Origin: Stieleria bergensis | GTDB lineage: Bacteria > Planctomycetota > Planctomycetia > Pirellulales > Pirellulaceae | NCBI GenBank assembly: GCA_007745635.1 | Contig: CP036272.1 | Location: 6,479,679 to 6,543,678, forward strand | Length of the DNA stretch: 64,000 nt | Reading direction: 5' to 3' | Part shown: positions 40,428 to 49,658 of the stretch, in pieces | How positions within the stretch are numbered: the stretch's first letter is position 1 | Layout: the number at the start of each line of letters is the position of its first letter | The notes under the pieces: generated by a model | Told to the model about the DNA's origin: nothing | Database searches by the model: none | Seen by the model: the letters and a program-made list of their open reading frames with translations, nothing else | Made by a program: the position numbers and the translations under genes

Positions 40428-40458
40428 CCGCCGCAGCACGCCACAACCGCTAGACGGC

Positions 40459-43400
40459 TTACTGCTCCACTGCTTTTCGCTCCCTCAGGTTGTAACGCTG
40501 ACCATCAGCCAGCTCGACAACATCAATGTTGTCCCCCGCCTCATCGGTCGCGTTGTGGAAGAACACCTTGCTACGGCCCACGACCTCGGCAACCTCTTTC
40601 TGAACAACAATCGCAGTGGCTTCATCGAGACCGATCCCTAACCACTTGGGATATCGCTTCACCAGGGCCAGCATATCGTCTTGTCGCTGACGCTGACTGA
40701 AATGCTGATCCACCGCGACGCCAGGCAAGAAACCTAGCCCACGCTGGTAGCCTTCGGCCATGATGTCCAAATTGCCCAGCGGGTTACCGCGGGCAAGAAA
40801 CTCAGCTTGGATCGATGCACCGGCAGAACTGCCCATGATCACGCCACCGCGTTTCAAGACATCACGCATCGCTTGATGGGCTTTGGTGTCCAAATAAGCA
40901 TCAACGAAACGCCATTGACGTCCGCCACCATACCAGATCCCTGTGGCCTCTTTAAGGGACTTCAGAAACGCGTCTCCTTCAACTTTATCCAAGCTGCGAT
41001 CGCTAAGCACCGTCACCTTTTCAGCACCCAGTTGCTTGAACTGATCTGCAATACCGCTGGATTTTGGAATCGGATCTGGCATCGCGGTTGGTAAAACAAC
41101 AATCTTTGCCTTCTTGCCTCCCGCCAGATCAACGAAGCGCTGCATGATCCCTTTGGGCATGCCGCCGCCACCGATCAAGATCAAGGTTCCTTTATCGACC
41201 TTGGGGGAACTCGGTTTGGCCTCGACCGGGTAACCAGCCATGCCGTCACGGGCTGCACGATAAAGCGATACCAAGTCGGCAGCGTCGTTCTTGTTCTGCA
41301 AACGGACTTCCGCATTGGGAACATCCTTGCCGGCATGACGGCGAATTCGAATCGTCCCCTCACCGAGCTTGTAAACCCGACGACCACGAATCACCATCGC
41401 AGCTGTCGGATCCAATTCATAGCCAATGCGATGCGGTTGCCACTGAATGACGGTCTCGATTCGCGATGGTCCTTCCTGGTTGGCGGCGTACACATCCAAG
41501 ATGGAATCCTTCAACAAGCCAAAGGTATGTCCAGCCAGTCGGTTCGACTTTTCACCGGAGAACGCCTGATCAGCAAACATCGCACCGCCGGCGCCAACGC
41601 TGGCGATCACTTTACCGCTATGCAGAAATTCAGCCAAAGCCACACGTGCGGCATCGACTTTGGCCAGGCTCTCAAATCCGCTGCTTTGGCTACCCGCAAT
41701 CCAAACTGCGCTGGCGTCAGCCAACAGAGCAGACCAGTTCTTGGGCTTGCCATCACAGCGAACAACGCTTAGCTGACTGCCTTGGATCTGATTGAACCGA
41801 TCAAGCAACGACTGAACTTGCGATTTCGTGCCATCCTCATGATCAACCTGCAACACGACAACCTTCGCGGCCTCACCTTTTGCCAGCTGAAAGAAGTGCT
41901 CCGTGGTTTCTGCGGCGACTTCGGCTCCAGAGACAATCAACGATCCTTTAACACCGGTTGAATCGATCCGTGGCAAATCGGCGATTGAAATGGGTTTCAA
42001 AAACTGTCGCTCGGGCAGCTGTGCGATCCTCAGCTCCTGCGGCAGCGGCTGCTCTTGCTTGAGCAAACGTTTGGCTTCTTTGATCGTGAAATCAACATCC
42101 ATAAACGGCTCGTAGCCCAAGTCTCGCCAAACCACTTGACCTTCGGAATCGATCAAAAAGGTGCCGTGCAAGGGGATTTGTTCAAAATCATCGAACGCTC
42201 GGTAGGCTTTAAACACCTCCAGCGACTGATTTGAGACCAACGGGAAAGGCATTCCGCCTTCGTAGGTGTCGACCGAGATCTTCAAGTCTTCTTCGCTATC
42301 GGTGCTGATGGCGACCAGGGAAATCCCGGCGTCGGTAAACTGCTTGGCCTTGGGGGCAAAGGCTTGCAATTGTTCAGCACAGTGCAGGCAACCATGGCCT
42401 AGGTAAAAGATCAGAATGACGGGCTTGCCTCTGAATTGTGACAGAGAAAGCTCTTTGCCTTTGTGATCTTTCAAGCTCCAGTTTTCTGCTGGACTGGGAG
42501 CCCAACGGAACGGGCCGATGGCATCCAGTTCGGGCCGCTCACCAAAATCGTCTGGATGCTGGTGAGCCACTCGCCAATCGGCGTCATAACCGAGTTCTTT
42601 GGCAGTCGGAGCTAAGCGATCAAATGGCGCGGCACCGAATTGAACCGAACCCGAGAGACGACGAAGCTTGTCGAACACCTCACGCGCGCGATCTTTGTTA
42701 CCGGCGATCCATAGCATTTCAATCTGAGTGGCAAGCGGCAGCACTTGGTTTTCGCGTTTCCCGACCTCTTCCTCAATCGCCTTCATCGCGCCAGCTTTGT
42801 CGCCCGAAAGCAATTGACAATAGGCGCGAAAGCTCTTGTCCTCGTCTGCCTTCTTCAGTGCCGAGAGGGCTTCTTTGTAGTCGCCATACTCATAGGACAA
42901 TCGGCCCTCGATGCTGGCAATGGCTTTCTCCAAACGTCGCACAGGATCCTCACCCGAGACCCGTGGTTTGGCGGGTGGCTTTTTGCCGTCTTCCTTCGCT
43001 TTGGCAACCGCCTCTTCGTGCTTGCGTTTGGCTTCCGCAGCTTTTTCACGTTCATTTTCTAGTCGTCCGTTCAACTCAGTCAGGATGACATCGACTTGGT
43101 CGACATGATGCAAGTGAGCAAACGCGATGCCTCGGTACTGCAAACGCCGGATCTGTTCTGCTTCCAGATCAGTTGACGGAAGGTAAGCACTGTCGGTCAA
43201 CGCAATCAGTTGCGGCCAATGTTCATAACGTTTCAAGACGTCGAACAATCGAATGCGACCAAAGTAAGAGCTACGTCGCTTGGACAGCATGTTGTACTTG
43301 GGATGCCGAGGCAGCTCGGTCATGTTTTTGGCCAAGTCAATCGCATCCCGCCATCGACCCACATAAATCAAGTTGCGGATCAACCATTCATTGTTGTGAG

Positions 43401-44610
43401 CAAAGTTGTGAATCTCATCGGGCATCACGCGATCGCGCATCATATGAGCATGATCGGTTCGCGCTGACGCTTCCTGTTGCCAGGCTGCATCTTGATAACG
43501 TTTCAGCCGCGAATAGATATGGCCAGGCATGTGCCACATGTGTGCAATCGCAGGCGCGGACGCTCCGCCCTTTGCCGCCGAGCCTAACGCTTTCTTCGCG
43601 TCCTTATAATCCCACAAGTGAATCAGGTAGTGGTGCACCGGGTGCAATGGTTCAACATCTAAAACGTTGTTGATTGCCGTCTCAACTTCTTCGTGCTTCT
43701 TGCCAGCAGCACCACGTTGCTTGTACAGCGTGTAGGCCAACCAAGCCTTCGCTTCTAAGTCATCAGGATACTTCTTGACGATCTTTTCAAAGGCTTCGAT
43801 TTGCTGCTTGGCCTTCGTCTTGCGATCGCGTTCTTTTCCTTTTTCGTCTTTTTTATCGTCCAGATAGTTTTCCAGCGCATCGATGTACAACTGCTCTCGT
43901 TCACTAGCGCTGTCGCGTCGTTCTAAGGCCTTGGCTAAAAAGCCCTTCGCCCGCTCTTTATTTTCCGCATTGGCCATGGCCATGCCCCAGTAACTGATCG
44001 CACAATCAGGGTCCAACATGGCTGCTTGGCGAAACGAGCGTTCAGCTTCGAAGTACCAGAACCCATGCAACTGCCCTATGCCTTGCTCGATGAACGCTTG
44101 CACTCCAGCATGCTCACTGGTCACTGCGAATTTGATCGGACCGGTGCCCTTCATCAAAGAAGCGGCTTGGCGCGGACCTTCGTTGAACGCCTCGCCATGG
44201 ATCGAGTGCCCAGCAGGGATCGCTTCCGGATCCTCCTCCGCTGCGGCTGCCTCGCCGTCGTCGCTTTCGGATTCAGCCTTCGCTGGCTCTGCCTTCGCTG
44301 GCTCTGCCTTCGCTGGCTCTGCCTTCGCTGGCTCTGTCTTCGCTGGCTCTGTCTTTGCTGGCTCAGCGTCCGAGTTTTGTACGCTCGGCTCTGGATCGGC
44401 GGCTTGCGATTCGTCGGCGGGCTTTGTTCCAGGTTGTTTCTCGGCTGGCTGTACTTGTGCCTCGGCGTCTTTGTCGTCCGTTAACTCTGCCTGCTTCCCT
44501 GCCTCCGGCGCTTCCGCGTTTTCCGCTGGCTGTTGGCCCAGAACGGGACCGGCAAACAGCAGCAAACACAGCGCTGCGATGGAGAATTTGAATGAATTCG
44601 AATGGGTCAT
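40459..44610 (-). CDS. Exported multidomain protein: TPR, peroxiredoxin-like and two S51/cyanophycinase-like domains
   Basis: The 1383-residue protein has a signal peptide (FSIAALCLLLFAGPVLGQ) and an acidic low-complexity linker with an EPAK repeat. A TPR region follows at about 150-640 (WYFEAERSFRQAAMLDPDC and others). A thioredoxin/AhpC-type domain at about 705-860 has GHGCLHCAEQLQ, whose C-x-x-C could be redox-active. Two class I glutaminase-like domains follow. The first (about 885-1080) lacks a nucleophile, having SVGAGGAMF where Ser is expected. The second (about 1135-1380) has IMGSSAGAS, the serine nucleophile elbow of cyanophycinase/peptidase E (S51). I know of no protein with this order. 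The ATG at 44610 starts the signal peptide; the frame is open to 44673. It may process peptides in an oxidising compartment, but that is inference. Confidence 0.85.
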   Translation of the reverse strand: MTHSNSFKFSIAALCLLLFAGPVLGQQPAENAEAPEAGKQAELTDDKDAEAQVQPAEKQPGTKPADESQAADPEPSVQNSDAEPAKTEPAKTEPAKAEPAKAEPAKAEPAKAESESDDGEAAAAEEDPEAIPAGHSIHGEAFNEGPRQAASLMKGTGPIKFAVTSEHAGVQAFIEQGIGQLHGFWYFEAERSFRQAAMLDPDCAISYWGMAMANAENKERAKGFLAKALERRDSASEREQLYIDALENYLDDKKDEKGKERDRKTKAKQQIEAFEKIVKKYPDDLEAKAWLAYTLYKQRGAAGKKHEEVETAINNVLDVEPLHPVHHYLIHLWDYKDAKKALGSAAKGGASAPAIAHMWHMPGHIYSRLKRYQDAAWQQEASARTDHAHMMRDRVMPDEIHNFAHNNEWLIRNLIYVGRWRDAIDLAKNMTELPRHPKYNMLSKRRSSYFGRIRLFDVLKRYEHWPQLIALTDSAYLPSTDLEAEQIRRLQYRGIAFAHLHHVDQVDVILTELNGRLENEREKAAEAKRKHEEAVAKAKEDGKKPPAKPRVSGEDPVRRLEKAIASIEGRLSYEYGDYKEALSALKKADEDKSFRAYCQLLSGDKAGAMKAIEEEVGKRENQVLPLATQIEMLWIAGNKDRAREVFDKLRRLSGSVQFGAAPFDRLAPTAKELGYDADWRVAHQHPDDFGERPELDAIGPFRWAPSPAENWSLKDHKGKELSLSQFRGKPVILIFYLGHGCLHCAEQLQAFAPKAKQFTDAGISLVAISTDSEEDLKISVDTYEGGMPFPLVSNQSLEVFKAYRAFDDFEQIPLHGTFLIDSEGQVVWRDLGYEPFMDVDFTIKEAKRLLKQEQPLPQELRIAQLPERQFLKPISIADLPRIDSTGVKGSLIVSGAEVAAETTEHFFQLAKGEAAKVVVLQVDHEDGTKSQVQSLLDRFNQIQGSQLSVVRCDGKPKNWSALLADASAVWIAGSQSSGFESLAKVDAARVALAEFLHSGKVIASVGAGGAMFADQAFSGEKSNRLAGHTFGLLKDSILDVYAANQEGPSRIETVIQWQPHRIGYELDPTAAMVIRGRRVYKLGEGTIRIRRHAGKDVPNAEVRLQNKNDAADLVSLYRAARDGMAGYPVEAKPSSPKVDKGTLILIGGGGMPKGIMQRFVDLAGGKKAKIVVLPTAMPDPIPKSSGIADQFKQLGAEKVTVLSDRSLDKVEGDAFLKSLKEATGIWYGGGRQWRFVDAYLDTKAHQAMRDVLKRGGVIMGSSAGASIQAEFLARGNPLGNLDIMAEGYQRGLGFLPGVAVDQHFSQRQRQDDMLALVKRYPKWLGIGLDEATAIVVQKEVAEVVGRSKVFFHNATDEAGDNIDVVELADGQRYNLRERKAVEQ
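44276..44365 (-). repeat. Six tandem 15-bp repeats coding EPAK units
   Basis: Six copies of the 15-base unit GCCTTCGCTGGCTCT lie head to tail: four exact and two with one to three changes. In the multidomain protein they code for EPAKA/EPAKT units in the linker after the signal peptide. Copies this exact suggest recent slippage, so copy number should vary between strains. Confidence 0.9.
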
Positions 44611-45131
44611 TGAGAATCGTGTTGGATAGAAATGGACCACCGGGTCAGACCTGGACAGCTCGGCCGGACGCAAAAGACTATTAGAGTCACTCTCTGCAGA
44701 GGTAGCAAACGATTCGCGAACAAAATCGCTAGGGGCACGAATCTTCGATCGAAGATCGCCTCTTATCTGAGCCGATCAGCACGAACGGCAAAAGCTTCCA
44801 GAACAACAAAGTCACACGCAATGGGATTGGCCAGCGTTGGGAATGGTCAAGCCACTGGAGGTACCGCCGCACAAAATCCATCTTAAGCACGCATTTGCGG
44901 ACATTCACTCACTGACATCCGCCAGCCTGTGAACAGGACCGAATTCAGTGACACACTGGATGTTCGGCGCGTCCCCTCCGCATCGACACAACCAAGGCTC
45001 AAGACAACCGGTCGACCGCTTGGCGATTGACTGGCGATCCAACAACCTCTAAAACGCAAGCCCATGACTTCAAAGGGCGGCGATGGAGTCGCACTGCAAG
45101 GGCTGACAAAACGCGGCCCTTTCCTATTGAG
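44611..45131. other. Intergenic region with a 16-bp palindrome
   Basis: 520 bases between the DUF389 gene and the multidomain gene, both leftward. No gene is supported. The main feature is the palindrome at 44741-44756, listed separately. Near 45072-45126 AAAGGGCGGCG and CGCGGCCCTTT form a long-range imperfect hairpin that may end DUF389 transcription. Confidence 0.4.
44741..44756. promoter_or_regulatory. 16-bp perfect palindrome ATCTTCGATCGAAGAT
   Basis: Perfect self-complementary 16-mer located 131 bases upstream of the multidomain gene (leftward). The length fits a dimeric repressor site. No regulator can be named. Confidence 0.4.
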
Positions 45132-46796
45132 TTAACCGCCCGTCAGCAATTTGGCTTCCAGCAAACCAACGAGCACCAACAAGATTGCCACGAGCACAGC
45201 CAAGATCGTGCGAATGGCCCAACGATCTTGCTTCTTTCGCTGGCCGTCTGTCGCGCGAATGCCTCGCACCCACAGCACCAACGATGATCCAGCCATGATG
45301 GTCAGCACGTTAATCCCCACCACAATGATCGGCCCAAGGATTGGCAATCCATGAGCCTGCAGGTTCCAGGGACCAAACACCAATTGCAGTCCTGCGGTGG
45401 AGATGGGTGGCACCAAGGCGGCCGCGATCGCCGCCCCGGCAAGTGCACTGGACAGATCCTTCCGTGTCCGAGCATAGCTGGCTGCCATGCCACCGACAAA
45501 GCCGACACAGAAATCAATCGGCGACGGATTGCAACGCGCCCACATCTCGGTCGCTTTTTCTGGCCCCAGGTCTGGCCAGCTGAAGCCACGCAGCACCAAC
45601 ACCAGCACGCCAAAGCAGGCGCCGCTAACCAAAGCACCGACAAAGCCCAATCCGATCGCCTTCCACGCGGTACGAAACAGCGGTCGATTGCCGACAGCGA
45701 TCGCCATGCCGGCTCCCAGGATCGGCGTCATCAAGGGAGCGATCAACATCGCGCCAATGATGACCGCGGCACTGTTTTGATACAACCCAAATGCTGCCAG
45801 CATGCTGGCGGCACTGATCAGTCCCAGGAACTCAAAACTGGGCCGCGACCCCGTTTCCAGATCCTCTTGCAGTTCAACGCGTTCGCTGCGAGACAATGGT
45901 GGCGTGATCGAATCTGTCCAGCGACGCAGTCGAGCCAAAGCGCCCCGCGCCATCGACTGGCCCTCTCGGACCATCGCGAACGAACTGCCGCAATCCTCAT
46001 CCAGCGCCGCTTGACCGGCTTTGCTCAACCATCCGTTATCATCATTGCTGGCCAGCACAATCAGCGACTTACCGTCGGCGGCCAGCTGATCGAAAGCATG
46101 GATGGCGAGCTCAACCTGCTTGTCGTCGTCAACGTGATCTGGTTTTTGATGGTCGATGCCCCAGGCAGTTGGCTGCAGGCCAAGCATCTTCATGGTGATG
46201 CGTTTGGTGGCCAATTCAGTGAGACGATAACCTCCGGCGATCTCGGCGGCCTTGGTGGGAGGCGGGGAGCAGGGGTTGAGCCAAACGGTGCGGTATTTGG
46301 ACTTCTGAAACAGCTTCAATTGCCAATCGGCATCAGCGTGAGAGTACGGGATCAGCAACAGACGGCAGCCGCGTTCCTGACACAATTGATGGATCGGTTC
46401 AACGTCTTGCTCCAGGTTGACCACCGTGACCGGTGAACGCAGCGGAGCAGGGGAGTTGCCCGCCGAATCGCCCGCAGCGGCATCGCGAGCGGGCGCTGAA
46501 GACGCTGTTGTGGCCGAAGTTGCTGACTTAGCGGAGGTAGCTGGTGACGGTGCGACTGTGGCGGGTGTTGCCGAGGTTGTCACGGAGGCCGGGGCGTGGC
46601 CGTTTGCGATGGAGTTGCTCGGCGAGCCATAGAGTAGTTTGGCGAAGGTCGCTTCGGTATGCCGATCGAGGATTTCATGATCAGCGCCCAGCACCACGGG
46701 GATGATTTCGCAGTCCATGGACTCTGCGATCGCGACCGCCCAGGGCGCGGCGAGCCGAAGCTGAGCTTCGGCGGGAATAATCAAAATCAGGCTCAT
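45132..46796 (-). CDS. DUF389 membrane protein with N-terminal USP-like part
   Basis: The 554-residue protein starts MSLILIIPAEAQLRLAAPWA with an alpha/beta domain that looks like a universal-stress-type fold. It is interrupted by a low-complexity Ala/Ser/Thr/Pro linker (about 70-120), then continues to about 290. The DUF389 membrane domain of six or so segments follows (IIGAMLIAPLMTPILGAGMA, FVGGMAASYARTRKDLSSAL, AGAAIAAALVPPISTAGL). DUF389 proteins are conserved and of unknown function. The frame is open to 46865, but the ATG at 46796 fits the start of the fold. Confidence 0.82.
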   Translation of the reverse strand: MSLILIIPAEAQLRLAAPWAVAIAESMDCEIIPVVLGADHEILDRHTEATFAKLLYGSPSNSIANGHAPASVTTSATPATVAPSPATSAKSATSATTASSAPARDAAAGDSAGNSPAPLRSPVTVVNLEQDVEPIHQLCQERGCRLLLIPYSHADADWQLKLFQKSKYRTVWLNPCSPPPTKAAEIAGGYRLTELATKRITMKMLGLQPTAWGIDHQKPDHVDDDKQVELAIHAFDQLAADGKSLIVLASNDDNGWLSKAGQAALDEDCGSSFAMVREGQSMARGALARLRRWTDSITPPLSRSERVELQEDLETGSRPSFEFLGLISAASMLAAFGLYQNSAAVIIGAMLIAPLMTPILGAGMAIAVGNRPLFRTAWKAIGLGFVGALVSGACFGVLVLVLRGFSWPDLGPEKATEMWARCNPSPIDFCVGFVGGMAASYARTRKDLSSALAGAAIAAALVPPISTAGLQLVFGPWNLQAHGLPILGPIIVVGINVLTIMAGSSLVLWVRGIRATDGQRKKQDRWAIRTILAVLVAILLVLVGLLEAKLLTGG

Positions 46797-47205
46797 CGAA
46801 ACCCCAAGTCCAAACAGGTCCACCGGGCATTGCGTCGGGAGCACCCTCAACCGCAAGGCCATCATCGGGGCATTCTAGCAAAGCGGAGGTACCAAATCTC
46901 ACCAGGACCGTCAGCCCAGCCGAGCGCTTTGGAGAATCCGCCATCCCTGCTGGCCTCCTGACACAAACTCCTGGTCTCGGGGGGGCGGAGAGTCACTGCC
47001 GGCATGCTAGTCACAGCCGCTGGCAGGCGGGGAAACCTGGAAAAACCGGTTAAAACTTTAGCGATTAGAGGGCAAAGACGGGTTAGCGGCACGAACCTGA
47101 GCAAGAAAAAAAACGTCTGTTCAACAGAGCTTGAAAGGGTGCAGCAGAGTAAGTAAACTCTGCCACCCACGACGAGCGAAAGGCTCAAGACGTGGAGCTT
47201 CCCAA
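46797..47205. other. Intergenic region upstream of tRNA-Asn
   Basis: About 400 bases without a supported gene. It should contain the promoter of the DUF389 gene (leftward) and of the tRNA gene (rightward). A G-run GGGGGGGCGG near 46981 and a poly-A AAAAAAAA near 47105 stand out, but I cannot assign a function. Confidence 0.4.
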
Positions 47206-47278
47206 TCCCCTGTAGCTCAGTTGGTAGAGCAGGCGGCTGTTAACCGCCTTGTCGCAGGTTCGAGTCCTGCCGGGGGAG
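47206..47278 (+). tRNA. tRNA-Asn (anticodon GTT)
   Basis: A full cloverleaf of 73 bases. The acceptor stem TCCCCTG pairs with CGGGGGA, the D-arm is GCTC/GAGC, the anticodon stem GGCGG/CCGCC carries the loop CTGTTAA with anticodon GTT, and the T-arm GCAGG/CCTGC carries the loop TTCGAGT. The discriminator base is G. No CCA is encoded, as in many planctomycetes. It lies at the border between housekeeping genes and the defence-type island. Confidence 0.97.
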
Positions 47279-47315
47279 CTGAATTTAAAAAAGCGAAAAC
47301 TCTCGCGAACCAGTT

Positions 47316-47349
47316 AACGCCCGTCGGTCCAGCATGAACCGCGGGCGTT
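47316..47349. terminator. Strong hairpin after tRNA-Asn
   Basis: AACGCCCG(T)CGGT and ACCGCGGGCGTT pair over 12 bp with one bulged T and a 9-base loop. It is followed on the plus strand by a T-rich stretch (TCTCGTTTTC, then CCCCCTTTTT). It lies 38 bases after the tRNA and can stop transcription leaving the tRNA. The gene from the other side ends at 47623. Confidence 0.6.
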
Positions 47350-47622
47350 TCTCGTTTTCGCCCCCTTTTTCGCGGTCTTTCGCCACCTCTGCGGCCAATA
47401 CCCAAGTTCCAACTTTCGCCGAGAGAGTCCGGGCTGCCGAGTCCAACCACCCTGGTTTGTCCCACACCCCAGAGACAACCCCGAGAACTCTCTGAGTCTC
47501 TGTTTGACATCCGGGTCTCGGTTTACACAGGCCAGCGTTTTGTCGATCAATCTCTGGTGCATCCAACGCACACCCTCAAGTCATTCAGCGAGAGTCTCGG
47601 GAAACGTGCCGCACCCGTGCGT

Positions 47623-49575
47623 TCAGTCCGACTGCGGGGTGTTGGTCTCGATCGCCATTTGCCAGAGATCGTGTCCGTAGGCATCACGGACGACGGTCAT
47701 CCGCATGACGTCGGTGGTTCCATCAGCAATGCGTAGCCCCATCAGGTCGCGGACTCGGTCACCAAGGTCCACTTCTCGGCTGTAGCCGAGAGCACCGTGA
47801 GCACGCATCGCAGCATCGCAAGCCGCCAGGGCGAATTCGACGCCCTCTGCCTTGATTCCATTAACCAATGGCTCCGCAGCGTCATAATTTCCCTGGTCAA
47901 AGTAGCGCGCCGCCTCGCGAGACAAAGCCAATGCCATGCGTAGCTTGGTAAGTTGCTCGCCGATCGGTTGCTGAAGATGAGTGAAACGTCCGATCGGACC
48001 TCCAAAGGCTTCGCGTTCTCGAATCCGCTCAGCCATAACCTCCAACGCTCGTTCGCCACATCCGATCGCCGCGGCCGACTGCATCAATCGCCAGTAGAGA
48101 AAATGCTCCTCAAAAAGATCACCACCGTCGCCGTCCTCACCGATTAAGTGCTCCGGGCCAACATACATTTGATCGAATTTGAGTCCGCCAAAAGAATTCC
48201 CGGTCAGCCCGTGCGCGTACCGATCGACGATCTCCAAACCCGGGTGGTTAGCCGCCAAAAGAAACGCGGTCTGTTTGCCGGGTCTTCCGTTGGCAGCCTG
48301 CACGTACAGAACTACATGCGTTGCCTGTCGTAAGCGGGCGTTCCAAAGCTTTGACCCGGTGAGCCTGAAGCCATTGCCATCCCTGATCGCTCGACTTTGG
48401 ATGTTCTTCGTGTGAGTGCCTGCTCCTTCTTCTGTGATGGCAACGGCGAAGTAAGCGCGACCGTCGATCAGATCTTGTACGGCCGCTTTGGCAAAGTCGG
48501 ATTCAAGCTTGATAGCTGGTCTGCCATGAGCGCCACCCACAACATCACGTAGGTTTAGGTTGTGACGTCCGGCATGACGAAAGACCTCCAACATTTGCTC
48601 AGCGGACCAGTTGCTGCCACCTTCCGACGTGGGCAGATCCAATCCTGGCAATCCGAATCTGGCACCGCGCCGCCGCCACTCCGTGGGTGAGGTCAGCTTG
48701 TCTTCGACCTGCAGCTCTTTCGCGAGCAAGTCAATTTCAGCCTTAATTTGGTCGACCGAGGCCATTGACGGATTGTTCTTGTTTTTATGCGTCCCAAGGA
48801 TCTTGATCGTAAAGACCGTATTCAATTCAAAGATCGGCTCGTTCTCGTCATTCCGCGACAGGTTGTCCAAAATGACGGCTGCCTTCGGAGCTGCTTCATC
48901 GCCCCGAAATTGAATCGCGTATTGATAGTCTTTGAAGGGGCGAGTCGGATCGACGACGCGAACCTGTTCACCTTCTAGACTCTTCAGCAAAACAAAATGG
49001 CGGCCAAGCCAAACGCCGCTCGCCGTCGTGACCGTGTACGAGAGAATCTTCAATTCGCCTGGATTTAGCGATAGGTCTGGTCCGTTTGTTTGAGACCAAT
49101 ACGGTCCGGTCTCCGTGTGCCTGCTGTTGGTGGCGGAAACCGTCTCAACATCGACGTCAATCTTCCCTCCGGCTGCCGCAACTTTCTTCAGAAGATTGAC
49201 AAAACGGTCATTCGGAATTCGCCCTTCCTTTAACTCCGGTTGTTCCCGGAACAATTGAAGCGCGTAGCGGTGTGGCTGGGGATGCAACGTGGCTCCCGCC
49301 ATCGACCTTACCGTCTGCATCGCGATCAGTGCCGCGGAGATTGGGCACGCGCCACCTCCATCCGAGTCAATCAGCTTGTCGAGTTCATTTTGAACAACAA
49401 ACACAGGCGAAGTATCTGTATGCGCGTCTCGGATCGTTTGAATGGAGTAACTCGGGTTCGCGAGCCCTGCGGCCCCGCCTCGACCAATCCGGTCTTGCCC
49501 AGTTACGTCGTATTGCACCTGTGGTCCGAGAAGAAAAATCAAGGCGAAAAGCATGAACGGTCGCTGTCGAATCAT
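47623..49575 (-). CDS. Chimera: exported C39-like cysteine peptidase fused to acyl-CoA dehydrogenase
   Basis: This is one 650-residue frame. Residues 1-27 look like a signal peptide (FMLFALIFLLGPQVQ). Residues about 55-265 form a papain/C39-like domain: GGGACPISAALIAMQ with Cys77, then GRHFVLLKSLEGEQVRVVDP with the His (about 193) and Asp of a C39 triad. From Met271 (MASVDQIKAEIDLLAKE) a full acyl-CoA dehydrogenase begins (EWRRRGARFGLPGLDLPTSE; AVAITEEGAGTH; GALGYSREVDLGDRVRD; RIADGTTDVMR). Asp stands in the usual Glu position, as in ACAD10/11-like enzymes. An FAD beta-oxidation enzyme behind a signal peptide makes little sense, so the N-terminal part may be a recent join, or the C-terminal half may start internally, although no ribosome binding site precedes Met271. 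Confidence 0.75.
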   Translation of the reverse strand: MIRQRPFMLFALIFLLGPQVQYDVTGQDRIGRGGAAGLANPSYSIQTIRDAHTDTSPVFVVQNELDKLIDSDGGGACPISAALIAMQTVRSMAGATLHPQPHRYALQLFREQPELKEGRIPNDRFVNLLKKVAAAGGKIDVDVETVSATNSRHTETGPYWSQTNGPDLSLNPGELKILSYTVTTASGVWLGRHFVLLKSLEGEQVRVVDPTRPFKDYQYAIQFRGDEAAPKAAVILDNLSRNDENEPIFELNTVFTIKILGTHKNKNNPSMASVDQIKAEIDLLAKELQVEDKLTSPTEWRRRGARFGLPGLDLPTSEGGSNWSAEQMLEVFRHAGRHNLNLRDVVGGAHGRPAIKLESDFAKAAVQDLIDGRAYFAVAITEEGAGTHTKNIQSRAIRDGNGFRLTGSKLWNARLRQATHVVLYVQAANGRPGKQTAFLLAANHPGLEIVDRYAHGLTGNSFGGLKFDQMYVGPEHLIGEDGDGGDLFEEHFLYWRLMQSAAAIGCGERALEVMAERIREREAFGGPIGRFTHLQQPIGEQLTKLRMALALSREAARYFDQGNYDAAEPLVNGIKAEGVEFALAACDAAMRAHGALGYSREVDLGDRVRDLMGLRIADGTTDVMRMTVVRDAYGHDLWQMAIETNTPQSD

Positions 49576-49658
49576 GGGGTATTCTCTGTTCTGTAATTAA
49601 CAAATGCGGATTCACCTGATCGCAGTAGGACGCCATACAACTGGATTTTGCGAACCGC

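Noticed and set aside
45351-46436. Long plus-strand open frame of 361 codons
   Set aside because: It lies wholly antisense to the DUF389 gene, gives a Gln/Arg/His-rich peptide and has no domain or ribosome binding site.
47131-47337. Plus-strand frame of 68 codons across the tRNA
   Set aside because: It reads through tRNA-Asn, which has a perfect cloverleaf; the peptide (QLVEQAAVNRLVAGSSPAGG) is the usual translation artefact of a tRNA gene.
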